A DNA stretch of 36,423 nt from Planctomycetota bacterium (GTDB lineage: Bacteria; Planctomycetota; Phycisphaerae; WQYP01). The translations under genes were made by a program, and so were the position numbers. The DNA is taken from contig JAKBBN010000029.1 of the NCBI GenBank assembly GCA_021808485.1, positions 1 to 36,423 of the forward strand, in the 5' to 3' direction. Below are positions 36,376 through 36,423 of the stretch, piece after piece. Below the pieces are notes generated by a model that was not told the origin of the DNA, did no database searches, and was given only the letters and a program-made list of their open reading frames with translations. Each line of letters begins with the position of its first letter. The stretch's first letter is position 1.

Positions 36376-36423
36376 ATGAACGTGACAACCGCAGATCATC
36401 AAATAACCAATCCACTGGCCGGC
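36376..36423 (+). CDS. start of a further gene, cut by the window edge
   Basis: ATG 36376 has GGAGG five bases upstream and opens a frame of 16 codons (MNVTTADHQITNPLAG) to the end of the window. Too little is present for identification. It is 113 bases downstream of the membrane-protein gene on the same strand. Confidence 0.5.
   Translation, partial: MNVTTADHQITNPLAG

Overview
The window is a GC-rich (about 60% by eye) bacterial chromosome segment made almost entirely of single-copy housekeeping and transport genes. I see no phage, insertion sequence, integrase or CRISPR array. The best taxonomic guess is a planctomycete, probably class Phycisphaerae. This rests on a TatC with a large periplasmic insertion and long acidic tail, a lone Lol-type permease with an enlarged periplasmic domain, a P. 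stutzeri-type rhamnose isomerase, secreted WD40-like and unusual M48 proteins, and generally diverged but intact enzymes. It is an inference from gene style, not a phylogenetic placement.

Positions 1-12.6 kb are all transcribed leftward. In transcription order they hold a Tat-signal-like glycoside-hydrolase-like protein, ilvD, lspA, a small membrane ORF, a WbpA-type UDP-sugar dehydrogenase, lysS, a LolC/E-type permease with its LolD-type ATPase, tatC, tRNA-Ser(UGA), a Nudix hydrolase and tRNA-Val(CAC). Several of these concern the envelope: lspA matures lipoproteins, the Lol-like pair would extract or move them, and TatC exports folded proteins. From 12.8 to 22.2 kb the orientation is mixed: a metallophosphoesterase (+), a membrane protein (-), a single-chain pyruvate carboxylase (-), phoH (+), a small lipoprotein (-), guaB (-) and a YihY/BrkB membrane protein (-).

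Positions 22.3-26.6 kb form a nitrogen module on the minus strand: amtB2, amtB1, then a PII protein. The two transporters belong to different Amt subfamilies, and each carries a signal peptide plus an Ala/Pro/Thr-rich spacer. Good intrinsic terminators follow amtB2, amtB1 and the PII gene. Upstream of amtB1 is a sigma-54-type -24/-12 element and, further up in an AT-rich stretch, a perfect dyad suited to an enhancer-binding protein. The PII protein lacks Tyr51 and has a glycine-rich insertion in its B-loop.

Positions 26.6-28.1 kb hold no gene I can defend. From 28.1 kb all genes are on the plus strand: a secreted WD40-like protein, a large M48 metallopeptidase with a proline-rich tail, a PAS-GAF protein with a histidine-less dimerisation helix and an intact receiver domain, a rhamnose-isomerase-family enzyme, a small membrane protein and the first 16 codons of another gene.

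I do not see a complete new defence or mobile system. The most unusual items are the histidine-less sensor/receiver protein, the ammonium/PII locus with its sigma-54 signal, and the orphan WD40-like/M48 pair.
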